Origin: Verrucomicrobiota bacterium
GTDB taxonomy: Bacteria; Verrucomicrobiota; Verrucomicrobiia; Limisphaerales; UBA1319
Reading direction: 5' to 3'
NCBI GenBank assembly: GCA_022711435.1
Contig: JAKLFB010000001.1
Coordinates: 268,692-332,691, forward strand
Length of the DNA: 64,000 nucleotides
Shown: piece by piece, positions 8,319 to 18,500 of the stretch
How the letters are laid out: each line of letters begins with the position of its first letter
Position numbering within the stretch: the stretch's first letter is position 1
Translations under genes and position numbers: made by a program
The notes under the pieces: model-generated
The model's input: the letters and a program-made list of their open reading frames with translations, nothing else
Told to the model about the DNA's origin: nothing
Databases searched by the model: none

Positions 8319-9803
8319 GTGAAATGGATGAAGCAGACTATGAAAGGAACGAAAGCGGCAGAATGGGTTGTGGCGGCGGCGGTGTGGATGGGGTGGGCGC
8401 TGGGCACCGGGGCGGCGGACTTCAACTTGCAGCCGGCGCCGATCAGCGATGCGACCAAGGCGCGCACCAGCTTTGCCGTGGTCGTGAAGAAGGCCGCGAG
8501 CAGCGTGGTGAACATCTACAGCTCCAAGACCGTCAGGATGGATCCGAACCTGAACCCGTTCTTCAGCGATCCTTTTTTCCGGCGGTTTTTCGGCGAGGAG
8601 CCCGACTCGGGCCGGGCGCGACAGCCTCGAACACGCCGCGAGCAGAGCCTGGGATCCGGGGTCATCGTGACCGAAAACGGCTACATACTGACCAACCATC
8701 ACGTGGTCGAGGGAGCCGATGAGATCCGGGTGGTGTTTGCCGACCGACGGGAGATGGTCGCCAAGATCGTGGGCACGGACCCGCAAACCGAGGTCGCGAT
8801 CATCAAGGTCGATGCCCGCCGGCTGCCCGCCCTGCCGATCACCGACAGCGACAACCTCGAGGTCGGCGATGTGGTGTTCGCCATCGGCAATCCCTTTGGC
8901 GTGGGGCAGACGGTGACGATGGGGATCGTGAGCGCGACGGGGCGCGGCGGATTCGGGATCGTGGACTATGAGGATTTCATTCAGACCGATGCATCGATCA
9001 ATCCGGGCAACTCGGGGGGCGCGCTGGTCGACGCCGAGGGCCGGCTGGTAGGGATCAACACCGCCATCCTGAGCCGGAGCGGCGGCAACCAGGGGATCGG
9101 GTTTGCGGTGCCGATCAATATGGCCCGGGCGGTGATGGACCGGATCCTGAAAGACGGCAAGGTCGTCCGGGGCTATCTGGGGGTGTCGATTCAGCCGCTG
9201 ACGCCCGATCTGGCGGAGGAGTTCGGGCTCAAGAACGGCTCGGGCGCCTTGGTGGCGGCCGTATCCCCAGGGACGCCGGCGGAGAAGGCCGGGCTCAAGG
9301 AAGGGGACGTCGTGGTGGAGTTCGAGGGCAAGAAGGTCGAGGACAGCCGCCAGCTGCGGCTGATGGTGGCCCAGACGCCGCCCGGGGCCCAAGTCCGGTT
9401 CAAGGTAATGCGCGAAGGCAAGGAACGGCAGGTGAGCGCCACGCTGGCGGAGCTGCCCGCCGATGGGATCGCTTCGGTCGAATCGCCCGACAGCAAAGGA
9501 AACGATGTCCTCGATGGCATCACGGTCGGTGACCTCGACAACCGGACCCGCCGGCAGTTCGAGATCCCGTCGTCCATCGAGGGCGCGCTGGTGATCGAGG
9601 TCGATCCCGACAGCCCGGCCTTCAACGCAGGGCTGCGCGTCGGCGACGTCATCATCGAGATCAACCGTCGGGCGGTGGCCAATGCCGACGAAGCCGTCGA
9701 GCTGAGCGAGCGCCTACGCTCGAACCGGGCCCTGCTCCGGGTCTGGAGCCGGGGCATCACCCGCTACGTGGTGGTCGAGGAGACCAGCAAGCCCAAGCCG
9801 TAG
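8319..9803 (+). CDS. DegP/HtrA-type periplasmic serine protease (Do family), catalytic Asp replaced by Glu
   Basis: 494 residues from GTG 8319, chosen because AAAGGA lies 7-8 bp upstream and the resulting N-terminus (KWMKQTMKGTK then WVVAAAVWMGWALGTGAA) is a good signal peptide. Do proteases degrade or refold misfolded periplasmic proteins. The trypsin-like domain has TNHHVV (His128) and GNSGGAL (Ser232). At the position of the triad Asp (SDIA in E. coli DegP) the sequence reads TEVA, so the acid is Glu158. Two PDZ domains follow (GYLGVSIQPL... and GALVIEVDPDSPAFNAGLRVGD). The Glu may lower activity or be tolerated; this is not decidable here. It ends facing the convergent gene at 9869. Confidence 0.93.
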   Translation: MKWMKQTMKGTKAAEWVVAAAVWMGWALGTGAADFNLQPAPISDATKARTSFAVVVKKAASSVVNIYSSKTVRMDPNLNPFFSDPFFRRFFGEEPDSGRARQPRTRREQSLGSGVIVTENGYILTNHHVVEGADEIRVVFADRREMVAKIVGTDPQTEVAIIKVDARRLPALPITDSDNLEVGDVVFAIGNPFGVGQTVTMGIVSATGRGGFGIVDYEDFIQTDASINPGNSGGALVDAEGRLVGINTAILSRSGGNQGIGFAVPINMARAVMDRILKDGKVVRGYLGVSIQPLTPDLAEEFGLKNGSGALVAAVSPGTPAEKAGLKEGDVVVEFEGKKVEDSRQLRLMVAQTPPGAQVRFKVMREGKERQVSATLAELPADGIASVESPDSKGNDVLDGITVGDLDNRTRRQFEIPSSIEGALVIEVDPDSPAFNAGLRVGDVIIEINRRAVANADEAVELSERLRSNRALLRVWSRGITRYVVVEETSKPKP

Positions 9804-9841
9804 CTTGTCAGCCGAGTCTTGCACACCCCTTGATGGCGCAG

Positions 9842-9861
9842 CCGCGGCTTTCAAGCTGCGG
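9842..9861. terminator. Candidate bidirectional terminator hairpin
   Basis: CCGCGGCTT (9842-9850) and AAGCTGCGG (9853-9861) pair over 9 bp with one G-U and a 2-nt loop. It lies in the 65-bp gap between the convergent DegP-like and deacetylase-like genes. No strong T-run follows on either side, so the call rests on position and stem only. Confidence 0.4.
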
Positions 9862-9868
9862 TTGAATC

Positions 9869-12130
9869 TCACCGCGAAGGGCTTGTGCCTTGCGGTTTTG
9901 CGAGGCGAATCCGGGCGTAGCCGATGGTTCTGGGCGAGTCGGTTCGGACACCGAGAAGATCGATTGTTGTCGAGGGCGCGGAGCCGGCCCGGACAGTGGC
10001 GGTGAAGAAGCTGTTCATCGGACGGCTCAGCGGGAGGCGGACCGCCTCGCTTGCGGGCTGGCCGGGGGTGAGTTCGAGCAATCGGTTCTCCGAAACGGAC
10101 CGGCCGGCAGCGTCCGAGCCGCTGACATAGAAGATCACGAAGAGCCGGCCGTCGGGTGTCGAATGGAAGCGTGCCAGGTGGGGGATTTCCCTGGCGCCGC
10201 CCTCGCAGGCAGCCAGGAGCGTGCGGCGTTGGATCACGCGGCCTTGGCGGAGGATGGCGTAATGGAGCTCGTGGCTCTGGCGGGCGCTGGGGAAGAAGCG
10301 CTCGCGCAGGCGCGGGTCCAGGGCGCGCTCCGTCCACACGATATGGGCGGAGCATTCGGCATCGATCCACAGGTCGCCGGGCGATACCCAGCCGCAGGTG
10401 CGATCGCGGCTGGCGATCTCGATCCATTCGCGAAACTGGCCGGTCGAGAGATCCGGTGACCATGTGTAGAAAAGGCGGCGGAAATCGTAGTCCCACTCCT
10501 GGCCGGTGATCACCTTCTTATAGGCGCGCCACTCGGGATAGGGCTCGACGATGTCGCTCACGCCGCAGAAATGAAGCGTCCGGTTGTGGAGGGCGACATT
10601 CGGGTAGCAGAGGCGGATGGGCTGCGGCTTGGGGTAATCGGCGCCCCAGGGCCAGGCGAGTTGGCCGCGGGCGGCCCAGCGGCCCTCCCGATCCCTGAAC
10701 GACCATTCGGCATGGGCGTATCCGATATTCTGGATGAGGACCAGCTCCCCGCGGGCTCCGTCGGCGGCCAGGCTGCGATACGAATGCTCGGTGAAGGCGG
10801 GCTGGCCTTTCCAGACCGGCAGGAGAAGCTCGGGGTTGGGCTGAGCCGACGCGGCATCGAAGACAAAGAGCGTGGGGCGGGCAGGGCCGCCGCCCGGCCG
10901 GTCCGGCGGATTCAACGTGGGATTGGCGGAAAGAAAGAGAAGGTCGGCGCCAAAACAGGCCAGGGGAGATGGCTCCCGCGTGCGGCCAGCCGGATCCGAA
11001 TACCAGAGCCTCCAGCCGTCGTCGGGCGTACGCCGATAGATCTGCCAGCGGCAGTTGTTCAGCGGAGGCGCGCCGGGGATGGTCTCGAGGCCGGCGGCGA
11101 ACACCGACTGATCCTGCCGGACGATGCACGTCGAACCGCTGCACCACATGGGGCCGGCGCCGTTGTTGGCCGGCTCGAATGAATAGACCGTTTCCTCGAG
11201 CTCGACCACGGGCTGGACCGGAGCCAGCGGGGTGCGGACGGTCTCGGGAGGCGGGCTGGCCGCGCCCAGGAGCTGATCGATGCGGACAAAGGCATAGCCG
11301 CGATCGCGCAGGCCATCGAGGAGCCCAGGCAGGCGGCTGTGCATCTTGTCCGATCGACCGGGCCCGGCGCCGAGGTGGAACAGCAGCAGGAAACCGTTCA
11401 AGCCGTGAGGATCCTCGGTTTCACGGCGGAAAACGCTGTCCTCGATGGCTGCGGAGGAGACGAAGTTGCGATCCGACTCGAGCGTGTAATCGGCTGCCGA
11501 CCGTGTGCCGGGCGTGCAGCCGACCAGCACAAGCCCCATGGATCCGGTCCAGTCGGCGATCTGCCGGTTCCAGTGCTCGAAGGCGGGCAGGAAAAAGCGA
11601 GCGCCCTTGCGCCCGATGCCCGACTTGGCCAGCTCCTGGTAGTTGGCGTCGATGTCCGCCTCGAACTCGTCCCGGGTGACCAGGGTCCTCCGCTCTTCCC
11701 AGGAGCAGTAGAGCAAGTGCTGATCCGAATGGGCGCCCACAAAATGGCCGTCCGCCCGCATCCGGTCGACCAGGGGCTTGAATGCGGGATTGCGGAGGAA
11801 GCCGCCGGTCAGGAAGAACGAGGCCGGGATGCGGCGGGATGCGAGCGCATCGAGGATCGCCGGACCGCTCTCTCCGAACTCATGCCCAGTAAACAGGAGC
11901 GCCAGGCGCCTGTCCGAGACGGGCCCGCGCACGATTGCGCCCTGGGAGTGCTGGAATCGTGGGTCCTGGGGGCGCGAGCTGGCATCGACCGGCTCGGGTT
12001 TGGGAGTAGGCACCTGGCTCCAGGCCTCAACGCCCGCCAACAGTGCCGCGATGAGGATCCATGGTTTGCCCGGAAAACCGACAGGGCGCGCATCCCTGTG
12101 CGCGCCGCGCTGCAAGCAGGATAGGATCAT
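9869..12130 (-). CDS. Secreted polysaccharide-deacetylase-like protein with C-terminal propeller-like region
   Basis: 753 residues from ATG 12130 (a TTG four codons upstream is the alternative). A hydrophobic WILIAALLAGVEA segment near residue 30 suggests Sec export. Residues ~75-280 look like a NodB/polysaccharide deacetylase barrel: LALLFTGHEFGESGPAILD, a hydrophobic strand, then GHFVGAHSDQHLLY with the HSxxH metal motif. The first motif, normally TFDDG, reads TGHEF, so the catalytic Asp pair is missing or replaced and activity on N-acetylated sugars is uncertain. The remaining ~450 residues are rich in Trp/Asp beta-strand repeats and resemble a BNR/sialidase-type propeller. Role inferred: extracellular carbohydrate processing or binding. 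Confidence 0.72.
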   Translation of the reverse strand: MILSCLQRGAHRDARPVGFPGKPWILIAALLAGVEAWSQVPTPKPEPVDASSRPQDPRFQHSQGAIVRGPVSDRRLALLFTGHEFGESGPAILDALASRRIPASFFLTGGFLRNPAFKPLVDRMRADGHFVGAHSDQHLLYCSWEERRTLVTRDEFEADIDANYQELAKSGIGRKGARFFLPAFEHWNRQIADWTGSMGLVLVGCTPGTRSAADYTLESDRNFVSSAAIEDSVFRRETEDPHGLNGFLLLFHLGAGPGRSDKMHSRLPGLLDGLRDRGYAFVRIDQLLGAASPPPETVRTPLAPVQPVVELEETVYSFEPANNGAGPMWCSGSTCIVRQDQSVFAAGLETIPGAPPLNNCRWQIYRRTPDDGWRLWYSDPAGRTREPSPLACFGADLLFLSANPTLNPPDRPGGGPARPTLFVFDAASAQPNPELLLPVWKGQPAFTEHSYRSLAADGARGELVLIQNIGYAHAEWSFRDREGRWAARGQLAWPWGADYPKPQPIRLCYPNVALHNRTLHFCGVSDIVEPYPEWRAYKKVITGQEWDYDFRRLFYTWSPDLSTGQFREWIEIASRDRTCGWVSPGDLWIDAECSAHIVWTERALDPRLRERFFPSARQSHELHYAILRQGRVIQRRTLLAACEGGAREIPHLARFHSTPDGRLFVIFYVSGSDAAGRSVSENRLLELTPGQPASEAVRLPLSRPMNSFFTATVRAGSAPSTTIDLLGVRTDSPRTIGYARIRLAKPQGTSPSR

Positions 12131-12209
12131 GGCAAGCTGCAAAACGATCGGGCTGCCGGGCGTCTCGAGCGGGCGGCCCAGCGCGGCGGTCCGGGCATGG
12201 CTGCCGTAT

Positions 12210-13082
12210 TCACCAGGGCGGATTTTCCGGGAGACAGGCCTCGAACTCCTCGCGCAGGGCAGCTTCGAAGGCGCCCGAGAAAGAGTTGTCGAAGAACCGG
12301 TCGAGCCCTTCCTGGTGGAACCGCCTCCAGGAGTCTTCCTCGCGGCCGGGATTGACGGGGAAGAAGAGGGCGTGATTGGCCTGGGCAGCCTTGAGATCGC
12401 CGGGGGCGTCGCCGATCATGAGGATCTTGCGGGGCGGGTATTTGCCGGCGGCGGCGAGGCGGAGGTGGTCGGCTTTCGATCCGAGCTCCTGGCCGGCGAT
12501 GGCGCGGACATGCTGGGCGATCGAGTGCTCCTTCCACTCGCGCTGAAGGGCTTCGGTGGGGGTTTGGGAGACGACGAGGACATCGGCGCGGGCGCTCATG
12601 CGGAGGAGGCACTCGCGAAAGAGCGGGAAGGGTGGCACGTCATGGACGATGTCGGCGATCATGGCGTTGACGGCCTTGGACCATTCGAGGACGCGGCCCA
12701 GGAAGGGATCCCCGTTTCCGGCCTCGATTTCGAGCGTGGCGTTGGTGAGCTTGGGTTCGCGGGCGATCCAGCGCTCGAGGGGGGCCGGATCGGGGATGCG
12801 GGCGCCGCGGGCGATGACCTCGGGCCGATCCCGGAGCAAGCGGAGGGATCGGACCAGGGCCGGGAACCGGTTCGTGCCGCGCGTCTTCGAGTAGAGGTTG
12901 ACGAAGTCCCAGACCTCGCGCGCGTACTTGCTGACGGACTGGAGGCCGAAGTGCTTCACGAACATGGGAGTGAAGCACTCCTTATGCTTGGTCTCCATCG
13001 TGTCGAAGACGCAGCCATCGGAATCGATGCCGACGAAGAATTCCTTGGCCGGATCGAGGTCGGTGAGGATGAAATCATCCAT
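12210..13082 (-). CDS. HAD-superfamily hydrolase (phosphatase-like)
   Basis: 290 residues from ATG 13082. The N-terminal motif I is FVGIDSDGCVFDTME, with nucleophile Asp20 and acid/base Asp22. Motif II is ADVLVVSQTP, motif III the Lys in GSKADHLRLA, and motif IV is ILMIGDAPGDLKAA. A helical cap lies between motifs I and II. This is a soluble Cof/phosphatase-type HAD enzyme; the substrate is not predictable. It follows gnd by 62 bp on the same strand, so it may act on a sugar phosphate, but that is only an inference from context. Confidence 0.85.
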   Translation of the reverse strand: MDDFILTDLDPAKEFFVGIDSDGCVFDTMETKHKECFTPMFVKHFGLQSVSKYAREVWDFVNLYSKTRGTNRFPALVRSLRLLRDRPEVIARGARIPDPAPLERWIAREPKLTNATLEIEAGNGDPFLGRVLEWSKAVNAMIADIVHDVPPFPLFRECLLRMSARADVLVVSQTPTEALQREWKEHSIAQHVRAIAGQELGSKADHLRLAAAGKYPPRKILMIGDAPGDLKAAQANHALFFPVNPGREEDSWRRFHQEGLDRFFDNSFSGAFEAALREEFEACLPENPPW

Positions 13083-13144
13083 AGGAGCGGCCGGCGCGGG
13101 GCCGTCGGGCGTGACGGCCCCGCCCGCGGGGCGGGACGGCCGGG

Positions 13145-14599
13145 CTAGACCGTGTAGGTCGAGGAGGCGACGGCGCCGCCGCGTCCGGTCCAGTTGGTGT
13201 GGAAGAACTGGCCGCGGGGCTGGTCGATGCGCTCGTAGGTGTGAGCGCCGAAGTAGTCGCGCTGGGCCTGGAGGAGGTTGGCGGGGAGGCGGGCCGAGCG
13301 ATAGCCGTCGTAGAACGCGAGGGCGGCGCTGAACGCGGGCACGGGGATGCCCTTCTTGGCGGCGGTGGCGACGACGTTGCGCCAGGCGCGCTGGCATTCC
13401 TTGAGGGCCTGTTTAAAGAAGTCGTCGAGCATGAGGTTGGTCAGCTTGGGCTTCTTGTCGAAGGCCTCCTTGATCCGGCCCAGGAAGGCGCTGCGGATGA
13501 TGCAGCCGCCGCGCCACATGAGGGCGATGCCGCCGTTGTTGAGGTTCCACTTGTACTCCTTGGCGGCCTCGCGCATGAGCATGTAGCCCTGGGCATAGGA
13601 GACGATCTTGGAGGCGTAGAGGGCATGGCGGATGTCGGCGACAAATTTGACGCGGTCGCTGGCGATCTTGCCCTTGGGCCCGCGGAGCTTCTTGCCGGCC
13701 ACGACGCGCTCGTCCTTGAGGGCGGAAACGCATCGGGAATAGACGGCCTCGCCGATGAGAGTGATGGGGATGCCGAGGTCCATCGAGGCGTTGACGGTCC
13801 ATTTGCCGGTGCCTTTCTGGCCGGCGGTATCGAGGATCTTGTCCACCAGCGGCTGGCCGTCGGCGTCTTTGAAGCCGAGGATGTCGCGGGTGATCTCGAC
13901 GAGGTAGGAATCGAGCTCGCCCTGGTTCCACTCGGCGAACACGGCGTGCATCTCGTCGGGCGTCATGCCGAGCCCGGCGGACATGAGGTGGTAGGCCTCG
14001 CAGATGAGCTGCATGTCGCCGTACTCGATGCCGTTATGGACCATTTTAACGAAGTGGCCGGCGCCGTTTTCGCCGACCCAATCGCAGCAGGGGGATCCAT
14101 CGGCGACCTTGGCGGCGATGGCCTGGAAGATGGGTTTGACGTGGGGCCAGGCGGCGGGGCTGCCGCCGGGCATGATCGATGGGCCGCGCCGGGCGCCCTC
14201 CTCGCCGCCGGAGACGCCGGTCCCGATGTAGAGGAGGCCCTTGCTCTCGACATATTGAGTGCGGCGGATGGTGTCCAGGTAGAGGGAGTTGCCGCCGTCG
14301 ATGATGATGTCGCCGCACTCGAGGTGGGGCAGGAGCTGCTCGATGAACTCGTCGACAGCCTTGCCGGCCTTGACCATCAGCATGACCCGGCGGGGCTTCT
14401 TGAGAAGCGCGATCATCTCGGGGACGGACCGGGCGCCGAGGACCCGGGTGCCTTTGGCCTCCTTATTGAGAAAATCGTCGACTTTGGACACGGTGCGGTT
14501 GTACGCCACCACCGTGAAACCGTGGTCGTTCATGTTGAGGATCAGGTTCTGGCCCATCACCGCCAGACCGATCACCGCAATGTCAGCTGTGGGTTGCAT
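13145..14599 (-). CDS. gnd: 6-phosphogluconate dehydrogenase, decarboxylating
   Basis: 484 residues, the length of the long NADP-dependent Gnd type. It converts 6-phosphogluconate to ribulose 5-phosphate plus CO2 in the oxidative pentose phosphate pathway. Visible: the Rossmann start ADIAVIGLAVMGQNL, the substrate loop GVSGGEEGARRGPS, catalytic GAGHFVKMVHNGIEYGDMQ (Lys and His-Asn), and the GTGKWTVNASMDLG block. The start ATG at 14599 is the conserved MQPTADIAVIG; sequence upstream is non-homologous. Rpe, the next enzyme of the pathway, lies 10 kb away in the window. Confidence 0.97.
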   Translation of the reverse strand: MQPTADIAVIGLAVMGQNLILNMNDHGFTVVAYNRTVSKVDDFLNKEAKGTRVLGARSVPEMIALLKKPRRVMLMVKAGKAVDEFIEQLLPHLECGDIIIDGGNSLYLDTIRRTQYVESKGLLYIGTGVSGGEEGARRGPSIMPGGSPAAWPHVKPIFQAIAAKVADGSPCCDWVGENGAGHFVKMVHNGIEYGDMQLICEAYHLMSAGLGMTPDEMHAVFAEWNQGELDSYLVEITRDILGFKDADGQPLVDKILDTAGQKGTGKWTVNASMDLGIPITLIGEAVYSRCVSALKDERVVAGKKLRGPKGKIASDRVKFVADIRHALYASKIVSYAQGYMLMREAAKEYKWNLNNGGIALMWRGGCIIRSAFLGRIKEAFDKKPKLTNLMLDDFFKQALKECQRAWRNVVATAAKKGIPVPAFSAALAFYDGYRSARLPANLLQAQRDYFGAHTYERIDQPRGQFFHTNWTGRGGAVASSTYTV

Positions 14600-14781
14600 T
14601 GGTCGATATCCAAAATTGGTTTCATGCTCTCGCGGCCATGACCGCGAGGGAGAAACGAACATAGCCGATACACGGGCGGTGGCCAGCTTTTTTTGGGGCG
14701 CGAAAGGCGTTGACCCGCGCCGGGCTCGCCGGTTTGATCGGAGGCGATGAGACCGATCGGACAGCGCGCGGTCCGGACTCG

Positions 14782-15561
14782 ATGAGCGCGGGGCGGAATC
14801 CATTCCGGGCGGCGTATCGACTGACGCGGGTGGCGCTGGCGCTCGGCGGCGCGCTCGCGGATTACGGGTTGCGCGTGCGATGGCGAAAGCCGAGTCCGAC
14901 CTTGTCCCGGCGGGCGGGCTGGATGCAGCGTCACGCGTCGAGGATCTTGCGGATGCTGCGGGTCGAGGTCGAGGTGTCGGGGAGCGCGATCGAGGGAGGG
15001 GGCATGGCGGTCGCCAACCACCAGAGCTATCTGGATATTCTGGCGGTGGGATCGTTGCGGCCGACCGTTTTCGTCAGCAAGCGCGAGGTCCGCAACTGGC
15101 CCGTGTTCGGGTGGTCTGCTCGGTGCGGGGGGACGTTGTTTCTGGACCGGACACGGCGGGGGGACGTGAAGCGGCTGGGAGAGGAATTTGCGCCGGTGAT
15201 CGAGGAGGGCCTGGTGCTGGCCTTGTTTCCGGAGGGGACCAGCACGAACGGGCGCCAGGTGCTGCCGTTTCACTCCTCGCTGTTCGAGCCGGCGATCGCG
15301 CGGGGCTGGCCGGTGACCCCGGTGGGGATTGCCTATGCGGCTGTGGCGGGAACGGTCGAGGAGGACGTCTGCTTCTGGCGGGACATGATGCTGGCGCCGC
15401 ACATGGTCAGGCTCGCGTCGTTGCGCGTCATTCGGGTCCGGATCGAGATCGGCGCGCCGGCGGTCTGGCGGCTGGACCGGAAATCCCTCGCGGCTCGAAT
15501 GCGCGAGGAAGTGGACGTGTTGCGGCGGCGGGCGGCCGCCGGGCTCGCAGCGGAACGATAG
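14782..15561 (+). CDS. PlsC-like 1-acylglycerol-3-phosphate acyltransferase
   Basis: About 259 residues from ATG 14782; the open frame reaches 14710 and an earlier TTG/GTG start is possible. The acyltransferase signature is NHQSYLD (HX4D) in block I, FLDRTRRGD in block II, LALFPEGTST in block III and VTPVGIAY in block IV. Such enzymes acylate lysophosphatidic acid or related lipids at the inner face of the cytoplasmic membrane. An N-terminal hydrophobic segment (VALALGGALADYGL) may anchor it. The gene converges on the 3' end of the giant gene 12 bp downstream. Confidence 0.85.
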   Translation: MSAGRNPFRAAYRLTRVALALGGALADYGLRVRWRKPSPTLSRRAGWMQRHASRILRMLRVEVEVSGSAIEGGGMAVANHQSYLDILAVGSLRPTVFVSKREVRNWPVFGWSARCGGTLFLDRTRRGDVKRLGEEFAPVIEEGLVLALFPEGTSTNGRQVLPFHSSLFEPAIARGWPVTPVGIAYAAVAGTVEEDVCFWRDMMLAPHMVRLASLRVIRVRIEIGAPAVWRLDRKSLAARMREEVDVLRRRAAAGLAAER

Positions 15562-15573
15562 GATGGCAGGGCC

Positions 15574-18500
15574 TCACTTTCTCAGCAGTCGGAAGAACAG
15601 CGCGGGGTCGCCCTGGCTGCTCCATGGGCGTTCGAGGATCGAGTTGGTGAAGAGGATCGTGCCGGCGGGCAGCCACGGGCCGAGGAGATTGGTGGCCCGC
15701 AACAGCTCATAGGTTGTGTTGGTCGTGCCGTGGAGCTTCAGGATCGGCGGTGCGGAATGGATCTCGAGCCAGGGCAGGGCCGGCTCGAGCTCGATCCCGC
15801 GCAGGAACATTTGCGGGTCTTGTGCCGGCGCGATGGCAACGTCGGCGAATCGGTTGCGGAGGGCGGCCAGGGCGAGAGGGGTCCACGATGCGCCATCGAG
15901 GTGGGGGGTGGTTTCGATCCGGTAGAGCGCTCCAGGCCGGCCGTAGAGCCGCACCGTGCCGGGCGCCGGCATGTCCAGCAGCGGCTCGCGTCCGATCAGG
16001 AACACGCGCCCTCCTGTGCCCGAGGCCTGGCGCACGTTTTCTCCCGCGCTCGAGACCCCGCTCGGGTCGGAGGGGATGAGCCGGACGACGGCCGAGTGCG
16101 TTTGGCTATCCGTGGCGAACGAGAGACGGGCGATGGCCTGGGTTCCCGAGAGCGCCGAGCCTGGCAGCGCATAGAACAGAAGCCGGACCCGGTTGGCGCT
16201 TTCGGGCTCGAAGGCGATGCGGTCCAGCTCGCTGGCCCCTGGCTCGACGCGAAGCTCGGCCAGGCGGCTGGGCTCGACCGTCAACGTGAAGGCCATCCGG
16301 TCCAGGCCGAGCCGGGAAGCCAGCACGATGGGCACGGAATTGGTTTCGCCGGCCAGGAGGTGGGTTGTGCCGATCTGGATTTGGAAGTCCAGCGCCGCGT
16401 CGCCAAGGGTGGCCGCGGTCTGGGCATCGTTCGCGGCAGGGGCGGCCTCCTGGTTGCCTGCGCGGTCGGTGGCGACGCAATAGAAGGCGTAACGGTTGCC
16501 CATGACCCCCTGATAAATGGCGCCGGGGAGAGTCGTGCGCAGGAGCCAGGGAACGAACGGCTGGCCATTCACGGATACGTAGACATCGAAGAACGCCACC
16601 TGGCTTCCGCCCTCGTCGTTCCCGGACCACTGGACGGCGAACTGGGCGACGCTCTCGGCGGGAAGGGCTTCCACGGAACTCGAAGGCGGGGTGCGATCCG
16701 GCCCTGCCGGGACATCGTAGGTGAGATCGTAGATGCCCGATGAATTGTAGTCTAATAAATGGAGAGTGCTTTCGCGGATGGGCCGCTGGCCGGATTCGGT
16801 GAAGGTGTATCCGGTGATCCAGGCGTTAGTGCCAACGGGGATCTCGCGGCCATCGGCCCGGACGACTCGAGCCAGGGGATATCGGCCTTGGGCTGGATCG
16901 GGGATTCGCAGGTAGCTCCAGCCGGGCGGCATGACGGCCTGGATCCGGACGGTGGCATTGGATGGCGTGGGCACGCTGTCGACGGTGGCCGTCAAGACGG
17001 CCGACACGGCATTGGTGCTCCCATCGCTCAGGTAGAGCGTCTCGGGGAGATTGAGGTCGTCGATCGCGTCATTGGCCAGGAAGTCGAGCTGTCCGTCGGC
17101 AAACGGCGCGCCGGCGAGCACCGCATGGATCAATTCATGGATATCGACGCTCTCGATCAAGGATGTCTCGCGGCCGCCCAGCGCGCTGTCGTGCTCGAAG
17201 CTGGCTTTGTAATCGACGAAGAAGCCCAGGAGCGACGCGGTGAACAGCCAGCGGCCGGCCTTGACCTCGCCGGGGCCGATATCGCCGAAGGTGGCCTGGA
17301 GGGACGGCGAGAGGGTTTGCCCGTTGATCTCGGCGCCGATGAGATCGAAGTCGACGAGGAGGCCCTTGACGTTCTCGACGATTTTGGGCTGGGCGGAAGT
17401 GATCGAAAAGTTCTTAGCGAGGCCATGGCCGGCGTTCTGCACCAGGATCCCGAGCGAGAACGGCTCGGCCGGCTCGAACTCCGGCGTGAACGGATCGTCG
17501 CTCGAGACCTCGCGCTGGAGGAAGTATTTCAACTGGAGGCGCGGATTGGGATAGACGTTGACGGGGGTGGGCAGGAGCATCCGGCCGACGGGGACCCCGC
17601 CGACGGTGTAGGTGAAAGCGCCGCCGACGGTGTACTGGAGCGGTTCGACGGGCGCGGCCTCGTCCTTGGGCAGGATCACCCAGCGGGCCTTGCCGCTGCT
17701 TTGGGGCTGGATGAGCCACTGCTCCCCCGAGGTCACAAAGCCATTGGTGTCCAGCGGGATTTCGCCGGCCGGGAAGATGCCGGCCAATTGAGGGGAAAGG
17801 ATGACGAACTTGTCATCGGCGGGCTGTCCCTGGCTGTCGTAGATCGAGATCAGGACCGAGAGGTTCTCGAGGGCCTGATCGGTTTCATTGAACACCTCGA
17901 GCGTGGCGCCGACGGCTTTCCGGGTCATGACGGCGCTCTGTTCGACGCGGATCTCGGCTTTGGCGCAGACATCCTCCTGGCTTGCGGCTGTGGCGGAGGG
18001 CCGGGTTGGGGCGGCGGCCAGTTCGGTGGGAGCGTCGGTGTGAGGCGCCGCCGCTGAGGCAGGGACGGGCGGCCGCCATGCCAGCGCCACGTTGCGATCG
18101 TTCAGGCGCGGAATCCAGGAACCGGGCAGGAGAGTGCTTTGGAGGAGGCGGGGAGAGCTGGCCGCGGAGAGTCCGGCGGGGGTCGCCAGCGGGCTTCGGT
18201 TCGAGGCGGGAGATCCAAAGGCGGCGGGAGCGGTTGCCATCGACAGGGCGGGGCCGTGCGTGTTGAGGAATGCATTCTCGGCGGCGGCGAAGCGCTGGGC
18301 GGCCTTGGCGCCATCGCTGGATAATTTCAACAGGAGGTGCTGGGCGTAGAACTTGACCTCGCGCTTGACGATTTCGTTCTCGCCCATTTTGACCTCGCCG
18401 GAGACCTCGAGAGTGAGGACGAGATCGTCCCAGTCCCACTTGTTGGTTTTCTCGCCGTTGCTGCAGTCTTTGCCGAAGTACCCGCCGCCGGCCATGATTT

